45,080 nt of DNA from Actinomycetota bacterium (lineage in GTDB: Bacteria; Actinomycetota; Actinomycetes; Nanopelagicales; Nanopelagicaceae): assembly GCA_005800815.1 (NCBI GenBank), contig SYEK01000014.1:1-45080 (forward strand). The letters are read 5' to 3'. The notes under the pieces were generated by a model. It saw only the letters and a list, made by a program, of their open reading frames with translations. It searched no databases and was not told the origin of the DNA. The translations under genes and the position numbers were made by a program. This document shows, piece by piece, positions 27,281 through 34,950 of the stretch (position 1 is the first letter of the stretch; every line of letters begins with the position of its first letter).

Positions 27281-28290
27281 AGTATCGCTTCCTTCTTGCC
27301 CTCATAGCAGTAGGAGTTTTTTTTCTTGCTTTCCTTAGTTTACGAGGAGAGATCTCTACTGCCCCTGATTATCCAGATCGGGTATTTTCCAACTCTGATG
27401 TGCAGGTCATCATTGAGATACCATCTGGTGCATCTGGAGTCGAAATCGGTAGACTTCTTTTCAAGAGTGGAATAATCAAATCTTCTGATGCATTTTTTCG
27501 CCTAGCTGTTGGCGATGAGCGCTCACAGAAGATAGCACCAGGCTCACATCGACTTACCCGAAGTATCTCTGCCGAACAGGCCTTGAATCAACTCCTAGAT
27601 GCACAGCGCATGCCATCACTTCTTAAGATTGTTGAGGGAGAGTGGAAGAGTGAGATCATCGAGTCACTCAGAGTTTACGGATTCAGCATTGGTGAGATCT
27701 CACAGGCGTTGAAATCACTTGTTTTGCCGAAGGATTTCACCAATCCTGAAGGGTTATTATTTCCGGCCCAATATAGCTTTGTGACGGGCACAAGCGCAGG
27801 GGTCATACTCCAATCAATGATTGATCGATTCGTCTCCGAACCATCTGGTCGGGCGATTTTGGAGACAAATGGTCCTTACTCCTCTAAAGAACTTTTAACG
27901 ATTGCATCAATGGTCCAGGCCGAGGGTGATGAGAGCAACTTCGGTAAGGTTGCACGAGTCATTTTCAATCGCCTCATAATATCGATGCCACTTCAGATGG
28001 ATTCAACTGTTCATTATATAAAAGGGGAGCGGGGCAATATATTTCTGAGCACTCAATCCACCCTCATTAAATCACCATACAATACGTATAAGAGATATGG
28101 GCTGCCACCTGGTCCTATCTCAAATCCGGGGGCAGAGGCTATGGCTGCAACATTGGACCCACCGCAGGGGGATTGGCTCTACTTTGTTACTGTTGCACCA
28201 GGTGATACCCGCTTTAGCGCATCTCACGAAGAGTTTCTGGTGTGGAAGGCGCTCTACGCCAAGAACCGAAAGGCAGGTGCTTTTAATTGA
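27277..28290 (+). CDS. mltG: endolytic murein transglycosylase MltG
   Basis: MltG cuts nascent glycan strands near the membrane and may set glycan length. The 337-residue protein has an N-terminal membrane helix (about 4-22), a LysM-like N-terminal region (IEIPSGASGVEIGRLL) and the YceG catalytic domain. The conserved glutamate is Glu216 in IASMVQAEGDESN; the nearby F-N-R-L and LPPGPISNPG segments are also family marks. It starts with GTG inside the ruvX stop and ends inside the aroE start. Confidence 0.93.
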   Translation: MKYRFLLALIAVGVFFLAFLSLRGEISTAPDYPDRVFSNSDVQVIIEIPSGASGVEIGRLLFKSGIIKSSDAFFRLAVGDERSQKIAPGSHRLTRSISAEQALNQLLDAQRMPSLLKIVEGEWKSEIIESLRVYGFSIGEISQALKSLVLPKDFTNPEGLLFPAQYSFVTGTSAGVILQSMIDRFVSEPSGRAILETNGPYSSKELLTIASMVQAEGDESNFGKVARVIFNRLIISMPLQMDSTVHYIKGERGNIFLSTQSTLIKSPYNTYKRYGLPPGPISNPGAEAMAATLDPPQGDWLYFVTVAPGDTRFSASHEEFLVWKALYAKNRKAGAFN

Positions 28291-29105
28291 TTAAGGCAGC
28301 TGTATTAGGATCCCCAATTGATCATTCACTGAGCCCTTTGTTACATACGATTGCATATTCTGAGTTGGGTCTTGAGAGCGACTATACGCGCATAGATGTA
28401 AAAAAAGGGGAGTTGGCCGCTTTCTTAAAGCAGTGTGATGAAAGTTGGACTGGATTCTCACTGACTATGCCTTTGAAGGAAGAAGTACTCGGCTGTTCAG
28501 AGGAGATCAGTGGGCTCTCAGAGCGAATTCGAAGTGCCAACACCCTCTTTCGAACCAGTAATGGATTTAGCGCGACATCGACCGACACATCTGGCTTCAC
28601 GCATGCTCTGAGCGCACATGGAGCAGATGCTAGAGGCGAAGTTCTTATAATCGGTGCTGGTGCAACAGCACGTGCAGTTGCGGCGGCTTGCGATGGAATT
28701 GCTACTCGTATAACGATTATGAACCGCTCACCCTCTCGCATTGAAGCGATAGCTAACTGTGTCGAACTCTCCGAGTTACTCTTCATTCCATGGGATGAGT
28801 CCGAAGTCTTTGACACCGCAAATCTCATTATCTCTACGACACCACAAGGAGCCAGTGACAGGTTAATCGAGTTTTTTCCATCACGTGCCTCATCTCTTTT
28901 TTTTGATGTCCTATATAAGCCCTGGCCCACAAAGGCCTGTGCGGAGTGGGGCGCACGTGGTGGCCAAATTATTGATGGATTGGATCTGCTTATCCACCAG
29001 GGAATTGATCAGGTAGAGATATTTTCTGGATTGAGTTTTGATCGATTGAGCATGGCAGCATTGATGCGACTACATGGCATCAGAGCTTTGGACTCATCCA
29101 CATAG
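28287..29105 (+). CDS. aroE: shikimate dehydrogenase
   Basis: AroE reduces 3-dehydroshikimate to shikimate with NADPH. The TTG start (TTGA overlap with mltG) is supported by the immediate family N-terminus AAVLGSPIDHSLSPLLH. The catalytic lysine lies in TMPLKEE, and the cofactor loop is GAGATARAV. At 272 residues it is full length. It opens a shikimate cluster with aroC, aroK, aroB and aroQ. Confidence 0.95.
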   Translation: MIKAAVLGSPIDHSLSPLLHTIAYSELGLESDYTRIDVKKGELAAFLKQCDESWTGFSLTMPLKEEVLGCSEEISGLSERIRSANTLFRTSNGFSATSTDTSGFTHALSAHGADARGEVLIIGAGATARAVAAACDGIATRITIMNRSPSRIEAIANCVELSELLFIPWDESEVFDTANLIISTTPQGASDRLIEFFPSRASSLFFDVLYKPWPTKACAEWGARGGQIIDGLDLLIHQGIDQVEIFSGLSFDRLSMAALMRLHGIRALDSST

Positions 29106-29131
29106 GAGTAGTCGCAAGTTCACTGCCCCTT

Positions 29132-29137
29132 TAATAT
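29132..29137 (+). promoter_or_regulatory. candidate -10 box for a leaderless prepilin peptidase mRNA
   Basis: TAATAT, close to the bacterial -10 consensus, ends 6 nt before ATG 29144 in the 38-nt gap after aroE. No Shine-Dalgarno is present. Confidence 0.45.
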
Positions 29138-29143
29138 CGACAC

Positions 29144-29593
29144 ATGCTAGCCCTCGCACTGTTTGCTGTCCCAATACTCGTATCAGATTGGCGATACCGC
29201 CGGATACCCAATATTTATATCCTTATTATTCTCTATTGGGTACTTATGATGCGTGTGGTCTTTGGCACCAGATCTATAACAACCATTATTCTTGCTCTAT
29301 CGGTTGCTCTTGCTGCAGTAGTAATAATGAGAATGGGTATGGGAGATGCCAAACTCTTTTCGATAATCGCTCTGGCCTTGAATCTACCGAGCACTTGGTC
29401 GCTATCCCTTCTCATACTCTGTATTTCTTTGTGCGCTATCGCACAGATAATTATTACCTGCGCCTGTACCCGAAGAGTCCCCAGCAGTATTCCCTTGGCT
29501 TTTGCGATAATTTTTGGAACTGCCCTCTATTTGGCTGCGGGAAGGCGCCTATCTCTGCAACAATACGCATATGCGTTGGTTAACAGCTGGTGA
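29144..29593 (+). CDS. small A24 prepilin peptidase-like membrane protein
   Basis: The 149-residue, very hydrophobic protein has the two aspartates of the A24 family: Asp14 in [10 protein letters not shown] and the aspartate in GMGDAKL (near 67). It lacks the N-terminal methylase domain and zinc cysteines of full PilD. Its place between aroE and aroC matches the A24-like gene in mycobacteria. It would cleave type IV-pilin/Tad-type leader peptides; no pilin gene is in this window. It overlaps aroC by 23 nt. A longer reading frame at 29074-29583 in another phase lacks any motif. Confidence 0.85.
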   Translation: MLALALFAVPILVSDWRYRRIPNIYILIILYWVLMMRVVFGTRSITTIILALSVALAAVVIMRMGMGDAKLFSIIALALNLPSTWSLSLLILCISLCAIAQIIITCACTRRVPSSIPLAFAIIFGTALYLAAGRRLSLQQYAYALVNSW

Positions 29594-30752
29594 ATCTCAC
29601 GGTCAAGCCCTGAGTGCAATCATTGAAGGCATCCCAGCATCTATCGCCATCACAACTGCAGATATTGATTTTCACTTGGCACGACGGCGCCTGGGTGTCG
29701 GCAGAGGTGCGCGTCAGAGTTTTGAGGCCGATAAGGTCACAGTTCTCGGTGGCGTGCGCCTGGGGCTCACCCAAGGGGGGCCAATAGCGATCCAAATTGC
29801 AAACTCGGAGTGGCCCAAATGGGAAAAGGTCATGTCTGCAGATCCGGTAGCTACCGAAGAGATTGAGAACTTGGCTCGAAACGCCGCACTTACCCGTCCA
29901 CGACCGGGACATGCGGACTTAGTCGGAATGCAAAAGTATAATTTTGACGATGCCAGGCCAATTTTGGAGCGTGCCAGTGCGCGAGAGACGGCCTCACGGG
30001 TTGCCCTAGGTGCAGTCGCCCGAGCTTTTCTAGAGCAAAGCGTTGGAATCACCATCTTGAGTCATGTCCTATCAATAGGTGCTGTGAGAGTGCCCTCAGG
30101 TACAAAGCTGCCACAAGCCGGGGATATGGCCGCTATTGATGAAGATCCCGTTCGCTGCGCAGATGCATCGACGAGTGCATTAATGATCACCGAGATCGAG
30201 AGCGCTCATTCGCAGGGCGATACTTTAGGTGGGGTTGTAGAGGTTCTTGCATTCAACATGCCCCCTGGACTTGGCTCGCACGCACATTGGGATCGGCGTT
30301 TAGATTCAAAATTAGCCGCGGCCGTTATGGGCATTCAAGCAATTAAGGGTGTGGAGTTAGGCGATGGTTTTGAAACGGCCACACGCCGCGGCTCGATTGC
30401 TCATGATGAGATCGAAAAATCAAGTGATGGAAGAATTGTGCGTCGTAGCGATCGAGCTGGCGGTACTGAGGGTGGAATGTCCAATGGAGAGATATTGCGG
30501 GTACGGGCCGCGATGAAACCTATCTCTACAGTCCCGAAGGCCCTAGATACCATTGACGTTGCTACGGGCCTTGCAGCAAAAGCGATCAACCAGCGATCTG
30601 ATGTGTGTGCAGTGCCTGCGGCAGGGGTAGTGGCAGAGGCCATGGTCGCTCTGGTGCTAGCAGAGGCAGTTCTTGAGAAATTTGGTGGCGATAGCGTATC
30701 TGAGACGCGAAGAAATTTTCACAGTTATATGCAGAATCTAAACTTCAAGTAG
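29571..30752 (+). CDS. aroC: chorismate synthase
   Basis: AroC makes chorismate from EPSP with reduced FMN. The start is ATG 29571, giving the standard N-terminus [17 protein letters not shown]; the longer frame from 29514 lies within the upstream gene. FMN and substrate motifs are present ([29 protein letters not shown] replaced by the actinobacterial [13 protein letters not shown]). Length is 393 residues. Its product is the substrate of PabB encoded at the window's left end. Confidence 0.97.
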   Translation: MRWLTAGESHGQALSAIIEGIPASIAITTADIDFHLARRRLGVGRGARQSFEADKVTVLGGVRLGLTQGGPIAIQIANSEWPKWEKVMSADPVATEEIENLARNAALTRPRPGHADLVGMQKYNFDDARPILERASARETASRVALGAVARAFLEQSVGITILSHVLSIGAVRVPSGTKLPQAGDMAAIDEDPVRCADASTSALMITEIESAHSQGDTLGGVVEVLAFNMPPGLGSHAHWDRRLDSKLAAAVMGIQAIKGVELGDGFETATRRGSIAHDEIEKSSDGRIVRRSDRAGGTEGGMSNGEILRVRAAMKPISTVPKALDTIDVATGLAAKAINQRSDVCAVPAAGVVAEAMVALVLAEAVLEKFGGDSVSETRRNFHSYMQNLNFK

Positions 30753-30761
30753 GGGATAGAT

Positions 30762-31271
30762 ATGCCACAGGTGGTCATCATTGGCCCTCCCGGTAGCGGT
30801 AAATCAACTATCGGAAAGGCACTAGCAAAATCACTAGGTGTCGGATTCTTAGATTTGGACAATCAAGTCGAGAAAAAGCATGGCAAGAAGATATCTGAAA
30901 TCTTCATCGATGAGGGCGAAGAGCGCTTTCGAGAGCTGGAGTTCGAGGCCCTTGAATCCGCCCTCCTTAATTGCGGAGTGATTCTCTCCCTCGGTGGAGG
31001 TGCACCGATAGCCAAGAGGGCACAAGAGCTTCTTAAAAGTTCGGGAGCACCAATAGTCTTTCTGGACGTCTCACTTGCTACAGCGGCGCCGAGGGTGGGT
31101 TTTAATCGAGATAGACCACTTCTCTTGGGTAATCCAAGGGCGCAATGGCAGGCACTTTATGACGTGCGTCGTCCCATTTATGAAGAGCTAGCGACCATAA
31201 CGATCAAGGTCGACGGTATGAAAGTCGATGAGATTGTCAAAAAAATGCGAGAGAATGTGATGTATGAATAG
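30762..31271 (+). CDS. aroK: shikimate kinase
   Basis: AroK phosphorylates shikimate at O3 with ATP. Walker A is GPPGSGKST (residues about 8-16). D-L-D near 35 and the arginine in R-F-R-E-L-E bind shikimate, SLGGGAP is the conserved glycine loop, and the lid arginine lies in RPLL. 169 residues; Shine-Dalgarno AGGGGA before the ATG. It overlaps aroB by 8 nt. Confidence 0.96.
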   Translation: MPQVVIIGPPGSGKSTIGKALAKSLGVGFLDLDNQVEKKHGKKISEIFIDEGEERFRELEFEALESALLNCGVILSLGGGAPIAKRAQELLKSSGAPIVFLDVSLATAAPRVGFNRDRPLLLGNPRAQWQALYDVRRPIYEELATITIKVDGMKVDEIVKKMRENVMYE

Positions 31272-32319
31272 CGTTAGTGTGAAAGCTGAGCATACTTATC
31301 AAGTTCTCATTGATTGTAATTGGCGAACACAGCTGATTGATTTGGCCATCGGTCGAACACGAATCGCGGTGATTCACAATGAGAGCATGTCGGATGTAGT
31401 CCGTATTGAGGAAGCGATTGAGGCGCAGATCTTTTATTTCATGGTGCCAGATGGTGAGGCGGCCAAGAGCCTTGAATCAATCAAGAAATTATGGGATTGG
31501 CTGGGTGCAGCTGGTTTCACCCGTTCAGATCTCATTGTGGGCGTCGGGGGAGGTGCAATCACCGATGTCGCAGGCTTTGCCGCCGCCTCTTGGCTGCGAG
31601 GAATCGATTGGATCGCCGTGCCAACAACTCTGGCCGGGATGGTTGATGCCGCGGTTGGGGGCAAAACTGGGATTAATAGTGAGTATGGTAAAAATCTCAT
31701 AGGTGCGTTTTACTCCCCGACTTGCGTAATAATCGATCTTAGCTGGCTGTCCACACTTCCTGATCGAGATTTCAGTGCCGGGATGGCCGAGGTCATCAAA
31801 TATGGATTCATCGCGCCGAGCCAAATCCTCATGTGGTTAGAGGCTAAATCACTGGCGCAACTGCGCGCAGATGAAGCTCTAACAGCTGCGCTGATAGAGG
31901 CCGCTGTTCGCATAAAAGCAGATGTTGTGAGTGAGGATTTCAAAGAGAGTTTTGTTCGTGAGATTCTCAATTATGGACATACCTTGGGTCATGCAATAGA
32001 GATTCATAGTCGATACTCACTTCGCCATGGAGAGGCGATCTCAATTGGCTTAGTCTTTGCAGCTGAGTTAGCCCAGATTAAGGGGCATCTATCGGCTCAG
32101 ATCGTAGATCTGCACCGAGAAATGCTCTTATCAATGCAACTGCCCATCACATATCCGCGTACAGCCTGGTCTGAATTATTGCCTTTGCTCTACCTGGATA
32201 AAAAATCTCGAGGAAGATCCTTACGCTTTGTTGGTCTCTCACAAATTGGCGTGACGTTGCGGATGGAGGATGTAGGCGAGAGTGAGCTTATGAAGGCTTA
32301 TGAGAGAATATGCTCATGA
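31264..32319 (+). CDS. aroB: 3-dehydroquinate synthase
   Basis: AroB converts DAHP to 3-dehydroquinate using NAD and zinc. The 351-residue protein has the NAD loop GVGGGAITDVAGF, the following VPTTLAGMVDAAVGGKTGIN block, and metal ligands in AEVIKYG and NYGHTLGHAIE. The start lies within the aroK 3' end, and the stop overlaps the aroQ ATG (ATGA). Confidence 0.96.
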   Translation: MNSVSVKAEHTYQVLIDCNWRTQLIDLAIGRTRIAVIHNESMSDVVRIEEAIEAQIFYFMVPDGEAAKSLESIKKLWDWLGAAGFTRSDLIVGVGGGAITDVAGFAAASWLRGIDWIAVPTTLAGMVDAAVGGKTGINSEYGKNLIGAFYSPTCVIIDLSWLSTLPDRDFSAGMAEVIKYGFIAPSQILMWLEAKSLAQLRADEALTAALIEAAVRIKADVVSEDFKESFVREILNYGHTLGHAIEIHSRYSLRHGEAISIGLVFAAELAQIKGHLSAQIVDLHREMLLSMQLPITYPRTAWSELLPLLYLDKKSRGRSLRFVGLSQIGVTLRMEDVGESELMKAYERICS

Positions 32320-32747
32320 AAATCCTCGTCCTTAATGGGCCGAACCTAGCTCGATTGGATATCCGTGACTCCTCTATCTATGGAGATCTCGACTACACCG
32401 AATTGCGACAGCTCATCGAGTCCTCATGTAAGAGCCATGGCTTTGAGGCCGATATTCGTCAAAGTGATGATGAGGCGACGATTATTGGCTGGCTCCATGA
32501 GGCAGCTGATGAGAAGCTCCCAGTTATCTTTAACCCAGCTGCCTTTACGCACTACTCCTATGCGATCAGGGATGCTGCCGCGCTTTTGACTACACCTTTG
32601 ATCGAAGTTCATCTTTCAAACACGATGTCACGCGAAGAGTTTCGTCATACTTCGGTCATCTCTGGAGTTGCAAAAGGCACAATCGCAGGCTTTGGTCCGC
32701 ACTCATATGTGTTGGCGATAATCGCGCTCAAAGGCATCCTTGGCTAG
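32316..32747 (+). CDS. aroQ: type II 3-dehydroquinate dehydratase
   Basis: AroQ removes water from 3-dehydroquinate. The start is ATG 32316 (ATGA overlap with aroB); ATG 32310 would add two residues. Family motifs are LNGPNLARL, the flexible loop with the arginine and catalytic tyrosine in RDSSIYG, NPAAFTHYS and the histidine in EVHLSN. 143 residues fits the dodecameric type II enzymes. It ends the shikimate run; no DAHP synthase or aroA is present here. Confidence 0.95.
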   Translation: MKILVLNGPNLARLDIRDSSIYGDLDYTELRQLIESSCKSHGFEADIRQSDDEATIIGWLHEAADEKLPVIFNPAAFTHYSYAIRDAAALLTTPLIEVHLSNTMSREEFRHTSVISGVAKGTIAGFGPHSYVLAIIALKGILG

Positions 32748-32752
32748 GTGTA

Positions 32753-32780
32753 CTGAGCACCAGTCATAGGCGGGTACCCT
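32753..32780 (+). promoter_or_regulatory. candidate efp-nusB promoter
   Basis: CTGAGC (32753-32758) and TACCCT (32775-32780) are 16 bp apart in the 92-bp gap between aroQ and efp. The same TACCCT -10 occurs before the glyoxalase-II-like gene. Weak evidence by eye. Confidence 0.35.
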
Positions 32781-32789
32781 TAGGCTCTT

Positions 32790-32807
32790 GCTATCACAAT
32801 CGATAGC
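32790..32807. other. small perfect hairpin GCTATC-ACAATC-GATAGC upstream of efp
   Basis: A 6-bp perfect inverted repeat with a 6-nt loop, followed by CGATTTATTTG. It could be a weak terminator of the aro operon or a structure in the efp leader. The stem is short and the T-tract interrupted, so the role is undecided. Confidence 0.35.
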
Positions 32808-32839
32808 CGATTTATTTGTGCAACGAGTGGAGTGTGACT

Positions 32840-33400
32840 GTGGCAACAACAGCTGATTTAAAGAATGGGATCACCCTGGATATCGAGGGCCAGCTGTGGA
32901 ATGTAATCGAGTTCCAGCACGTCAAGCCGGGCAAAGGCCCCGCCTTCGTGCGTACAAAATTGAAGTCAGTCCTTACAGGCAAGGTGATTGATCGGACATT
33001 TAATTCAGGCGTGAAGATCGATATCGAGATATTAGAGAAACGAGATATGCAGTTCCTCTATAAAGAGGGTCAAGATTTCGTTTTTATGGACGCAAAGACC
33101 TTTGATCAGATGACCATCTCTATGGCAACTGTGGGCGAGATGGCCAACTACATGTTAGAAAATACCGATGCAGTGGTGGCCGTTCATGAGGGCAATCCGC
33201 TCTATATAGAGCTAGCAGCCTCTGTCCCCCTTAAGATCACATATACCGAGCCTGGCATCCAAGGTGATCGCTCATCGGGTGGGACCAAGCCTGCAACCGT
33301 TGAGACTGGGATTGAGATTCAGGTTCCTCTATTTATCAAGCAAGATGAGGTCATCATGGTTGATACTCGTGATGGCTCATACCAAGGCCGCGCAAACTAG
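32840..33400 (+). CDS. efp: translation elongation factor P
   Basis: EF-P rescues ribosomes stalled at polyproline. The start is GTG 32840, giving [15 protein letters not shown], with GGAG at 32829-32832; an upstream reading from 32816 is less likely. The tip loop reads K-P-G-K32-G-P-A, with Lys32 flanked by Pro30 and Pro34. This is the loop type known from actinobacteria whose EF-P works without lysine modification. 186 residues, three beta-barrel domains. nusB follows with a one-base overlap. Confidence 0.96.
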   Translation: MATTADLKNGITLDIEGQLWNVIEFQHVKPGKGPAFVRTKLKSVLTGKVIDRTFNSGVKIDIEILEKRDMQFLYKEGQDFVFMDAKTFDQMTISMATVGEMANYMLENTDAVVAVHEGNPLYIELAASVPLKITYTEPGIQGDRSSGGTKPATVETGIEIQVPLFIKQDEVIMVDTRDGSYQGRAN

Positions 33401-33816
33401 TGTCGGCACGTAGTAAGGCACGAAAAGCCGCCTTAGATCTTCTTTATGAGGCAGATATCCGCTCTACTAACGCCTTAGACACGCTCAATCTTCGTGAGTC
33501 CAACCTTGATGAGCTGCGACCTATCCGCGAGTACACCCGCGAGCTCCTTGTCGGCATAGGTACACACTCTCGTAAAATCGATGAGCTGATCACAACCTAT
33601 GCGCAGGGGTGGGATATGGATCGACTCCCTGCAGTTGATCGTAATATTTTGCGACTGGGTATTTATGAAATTCTATGGGCCGATTCAATACCCGATGCCG
33701 TTGCTATCGATGAAGCTCTTGGCCTTGCCAAGGAGCTATCCTCAGACGAGTCCTCTCATTTCATCCATGGTGTTTTAGGGCGGATCAGCTCGATTAAAGA
33801 GAGCCTGTCGATTTAG
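33400..33816 (+). CDS. nusB: transcription antitermination factor NusB
   Basis: NusB, with NusE, supports rRNA antitermination. The 138-residue helical protein has the typical start SKARKAALDLLYEAD, VDRNILRLGIYEILW and the ending F-I-H-G-V-L-G-R-I. GTG 33400 overlaps the efp stop (TAGTG). Its 3' end overlaps the 3' end of the opposing bldD by 23 nt. Confidence 0.95.
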   Translation: MSARSKARKAALDLLYEADIRSTNALDTLNLRESNLDELRPIREYTRELLVGIGTHSRKIDELITTYAQGWDMDRLPAVDRNILRLGIYEILWADSIPDAVAIDEALGLAKELSSDESSHFIHGVLGRISSIKESLSI

Positions 33817-34297
33817 CCTCTATCAATAACCGGTTTTCACGCAGAATATGCGTGATCTCCTCAGTGCTCTTTCCTAGGGACATGGCTACATGGTTGAGGT
33901 CACTAGTGCGCATGGAGAGGATCTCACCATTCCAATCATTGCGAAGTGCAATCACCGAGCTGATGAAACTGATAATCATCTCTAAAGCCGGTTGCCCCTG
34001 AGTGATCTGGAGATCATCGGTGATAAGACCTTTAAGTGCCCGAAGATCGATAACGATTCGATGAGATACCCCTGCGGTCTGCACCGGGGCCTCTAAGAGG
34101 TAGGAGAGTGGAACGCCATAAAACTGGGCAATAGTGATCGCCTTTTTGACCGATAAGGCCCTATCGCCTCGTTCATAAGAGCCCAGCACCACCGCACGGA
34201 TTGTGTGATCACTGGCCAACTCGACATCGCTGAGTGAGAGGCCCTGAGAGATTCTGATCGAGCGGATTCGTGCGCAAACACCCTGATGAGTTGTCAT
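33794..34297 (-). CDS. bldD: BldD-type transcriptional regulator with c-di-GMP signature
   Basis: BldD is the c-di-GMP-responsive master repressor of Streptomyces development. The 167-residue protein has an N-terminal XRE helix-turn-helix (about 6-66), with the BldD-like stretch AVVLGSYERGDRALSV. Its C-terminal domain contains R119-N-D121, eight residues, then R130-T-S-D133, an exact RxD-X8-RxxD c-di-GMP-binding signature within RNDWNGEILSMRTSDL. Synteny (efp-nusB-bldD-pyrR) matches Streptomyces. The start is ATG 34297; a GTG 48 nt further upstream is in frame but adds an unrelated tail. No Shine-Dalgarno precedes the ATG, and a -10-like TACTCT lies 7 nt before it. Confidence 0.9.
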   Translation of the reverse strand: MTTHQGVCARIRSIRISQGLSLSDVELASDHTIRAVVLGSYERGDRALSVKKAITIAQFYGVPLSYLLEAPVQTAGVSHRIVIDLRALKGLITDDLQITQGQPALEMIISFISSVIALRNDWNGEILSMRTSDLNHVAMSLGKSTEEITHILRENRLLIEAKSTGSL

Positions 34298-34304
34298 GGC
34301 GTGC

Positions 34305-34310
34305 AGAGTA
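34305..34310 (-). promoter_or_regulatory. candidate -10 box for a leaderless bldD mRNA
   Basis: On the minus strand TACTCT is followed by GCACGCC and the ATG. With no Shine-Dalgarno, transcription probably begins at or next to the start codon. No clear -35. The 125-bp gap to pyrR has no gene. Confidence 0.45.
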
Positions 34311-34361
34311 TGGGTTTTCACTTTGGGAGGCCGGAAGTTTTCCACAGATCGGCCATCGTGG

Positions 34362-34370
34362 TGCTAGACT
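34362..34370 (+). promoter_or_regulatory. candidate extended -10 promoter of the pyr operon
   Basis: TGC-TAGACT is an extended -10 element. Transcription from about 34377 would give a leader of about 46 nt containing the whole PyrR hairpin at 34381-34415. No strong -35 is seen, which fits an extended -10 promoter. Confidence 0.5.
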
Positions 34371-34380
34371 CTGCCCCGCA

Positions 34381-34415
34381 TCCTTTAACGACCCATCCTG
34401 AGAGATGGGGAAGGA
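34381..34415 (+). promoter_or_regulatory. PyrR-binding hairpin that masks the pyrR Shine-Dalgarno
   Basis: The upper stem CCCATC (34392-34397)/GATGGG (34404-34409) closes a hexaloop CTGAGA (34398-34403), matching the CNGNGA loop of PyrR-binding RNAs. The internal loop TAACGA (34386-34391) faces G34410. The lower stem TCCTT (34381-34385) pairs fully with AAGGA (34411-34415), which is the core of the AAGGAG Shine-Dalgarno 6 nt before ATG 34423. PyrR bound with UMP should stabilise the fold and block ribosome entry, as described for mycobacterial pyr translational repression. Confidence 0.85.
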
Positions 34416-34422
34416 GATTGTC

Positions 34423-34950
34423 ATGAGCATAGCCCTGTCCGCACCGGATATCTCACGTGCCTTGAAGCGTATCTCTCATGAAATTCTTGAGGCAAATACT
34501 TCCAGTGATCAGATCGTACTTCTGGGAATCCCGACGCGAGGGGCTCATTTAGCGCTGCGAATCGCAGCAAATATGAGTTCACTTGCAGGCCATACAATCC
34601 CAGTCGGAATGCTAGATATCACAATGCACCGAGATGATCTTCGGATGCGCCCTCCCAGGCCAATAATGCCTACCTCAATACCTGACTCTGGAATCCAAGG
34701 GCGTGATCTTGTCTTGATCGATGATGTTCTCTTCTCTGGGCGCACTATCAGAGCCGGCCTTGATGCCCTGGGTGAGATCGGCCGGCCTCACACGGTCCAG
34801 TTAGCGGTTTTGATCGATCGTGGCCATCGAGAGCTCCCGATACGGGCCGATTTTGTCGGAAAAAACCTTCCCACATCGATTGCACAATCGGTGAAAGTTC
34901 ATCTGAACGAGGTTGATGGTATCGATGAAGTTTTGATAGAGGAGAGTTGA
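34423..34950 (+). CDS. pyrR: PyrR, pyr operon RNA-binding regulator / uracil phosphoribosyltransferase
   Basis: PyrR binds pyr mRNA in response to uridine nucleotides and has the phosphoribosyltransferase fold. The PRPP loop is [17 protein letters not shown] (about 91-107), and [10 protein letters not shown] (about 34-43) is the conserved PyrR segment. ATG 34423 is set by AAGGAG at 34411-34416; the upstream in-frame ATG at 34405 lies inside the regulatory hairpin. 175 residues. It heads an eight-gene pyrimidine run whose members overlap by one to four bases or are one base apart. Confidence 0.95.
   Translation: MSIALSAPDISRALKRISHEILEANTSSDQIVLLGIPTRGAHLALRIAANMSSLAGHTIPVGMLDITMHRDDLRMRPPRPIMPTSIPDSGIQGRDLVLIDDVLFSGRTIRAGLDALGEIGRPHTVQLAVLIDRGHRELPIRADFVGKNLPTSIAQSVKVHLNEVDGIDEVLIEES

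Noticed and set aside
27277-28290. Suspected loss of the MltG catalytic glutamate because E. coli has E-K-E where this has Q-A-E
   Set aside because: The second glutamate of that segment is retained (Glu216) and the surrounding family motifs are intact, so the enzyme is taken as active.
28382-28930. 182-codon open frame on the minus strand
   Set aside because: Antisense to aroE, with no motif; the codon pattern follows the aroE frame.
29074-29583. 169-codon plus-strand frame overlapping the prepilin peptidase
   Set aside because: The A24 aspartate motifs and membrane helices are in the frame starting at 29144; this frame gives a cysteine/tyrosine-rich, motif-free product.
34405-34422. Earlier in-frame ATG for pyrR at 34405
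   Set aside because: It falls inside the PyrR hairpin and lacks a Shine-Dalgarno; AAGGAG at 34411-34416 points to ATG 34423.
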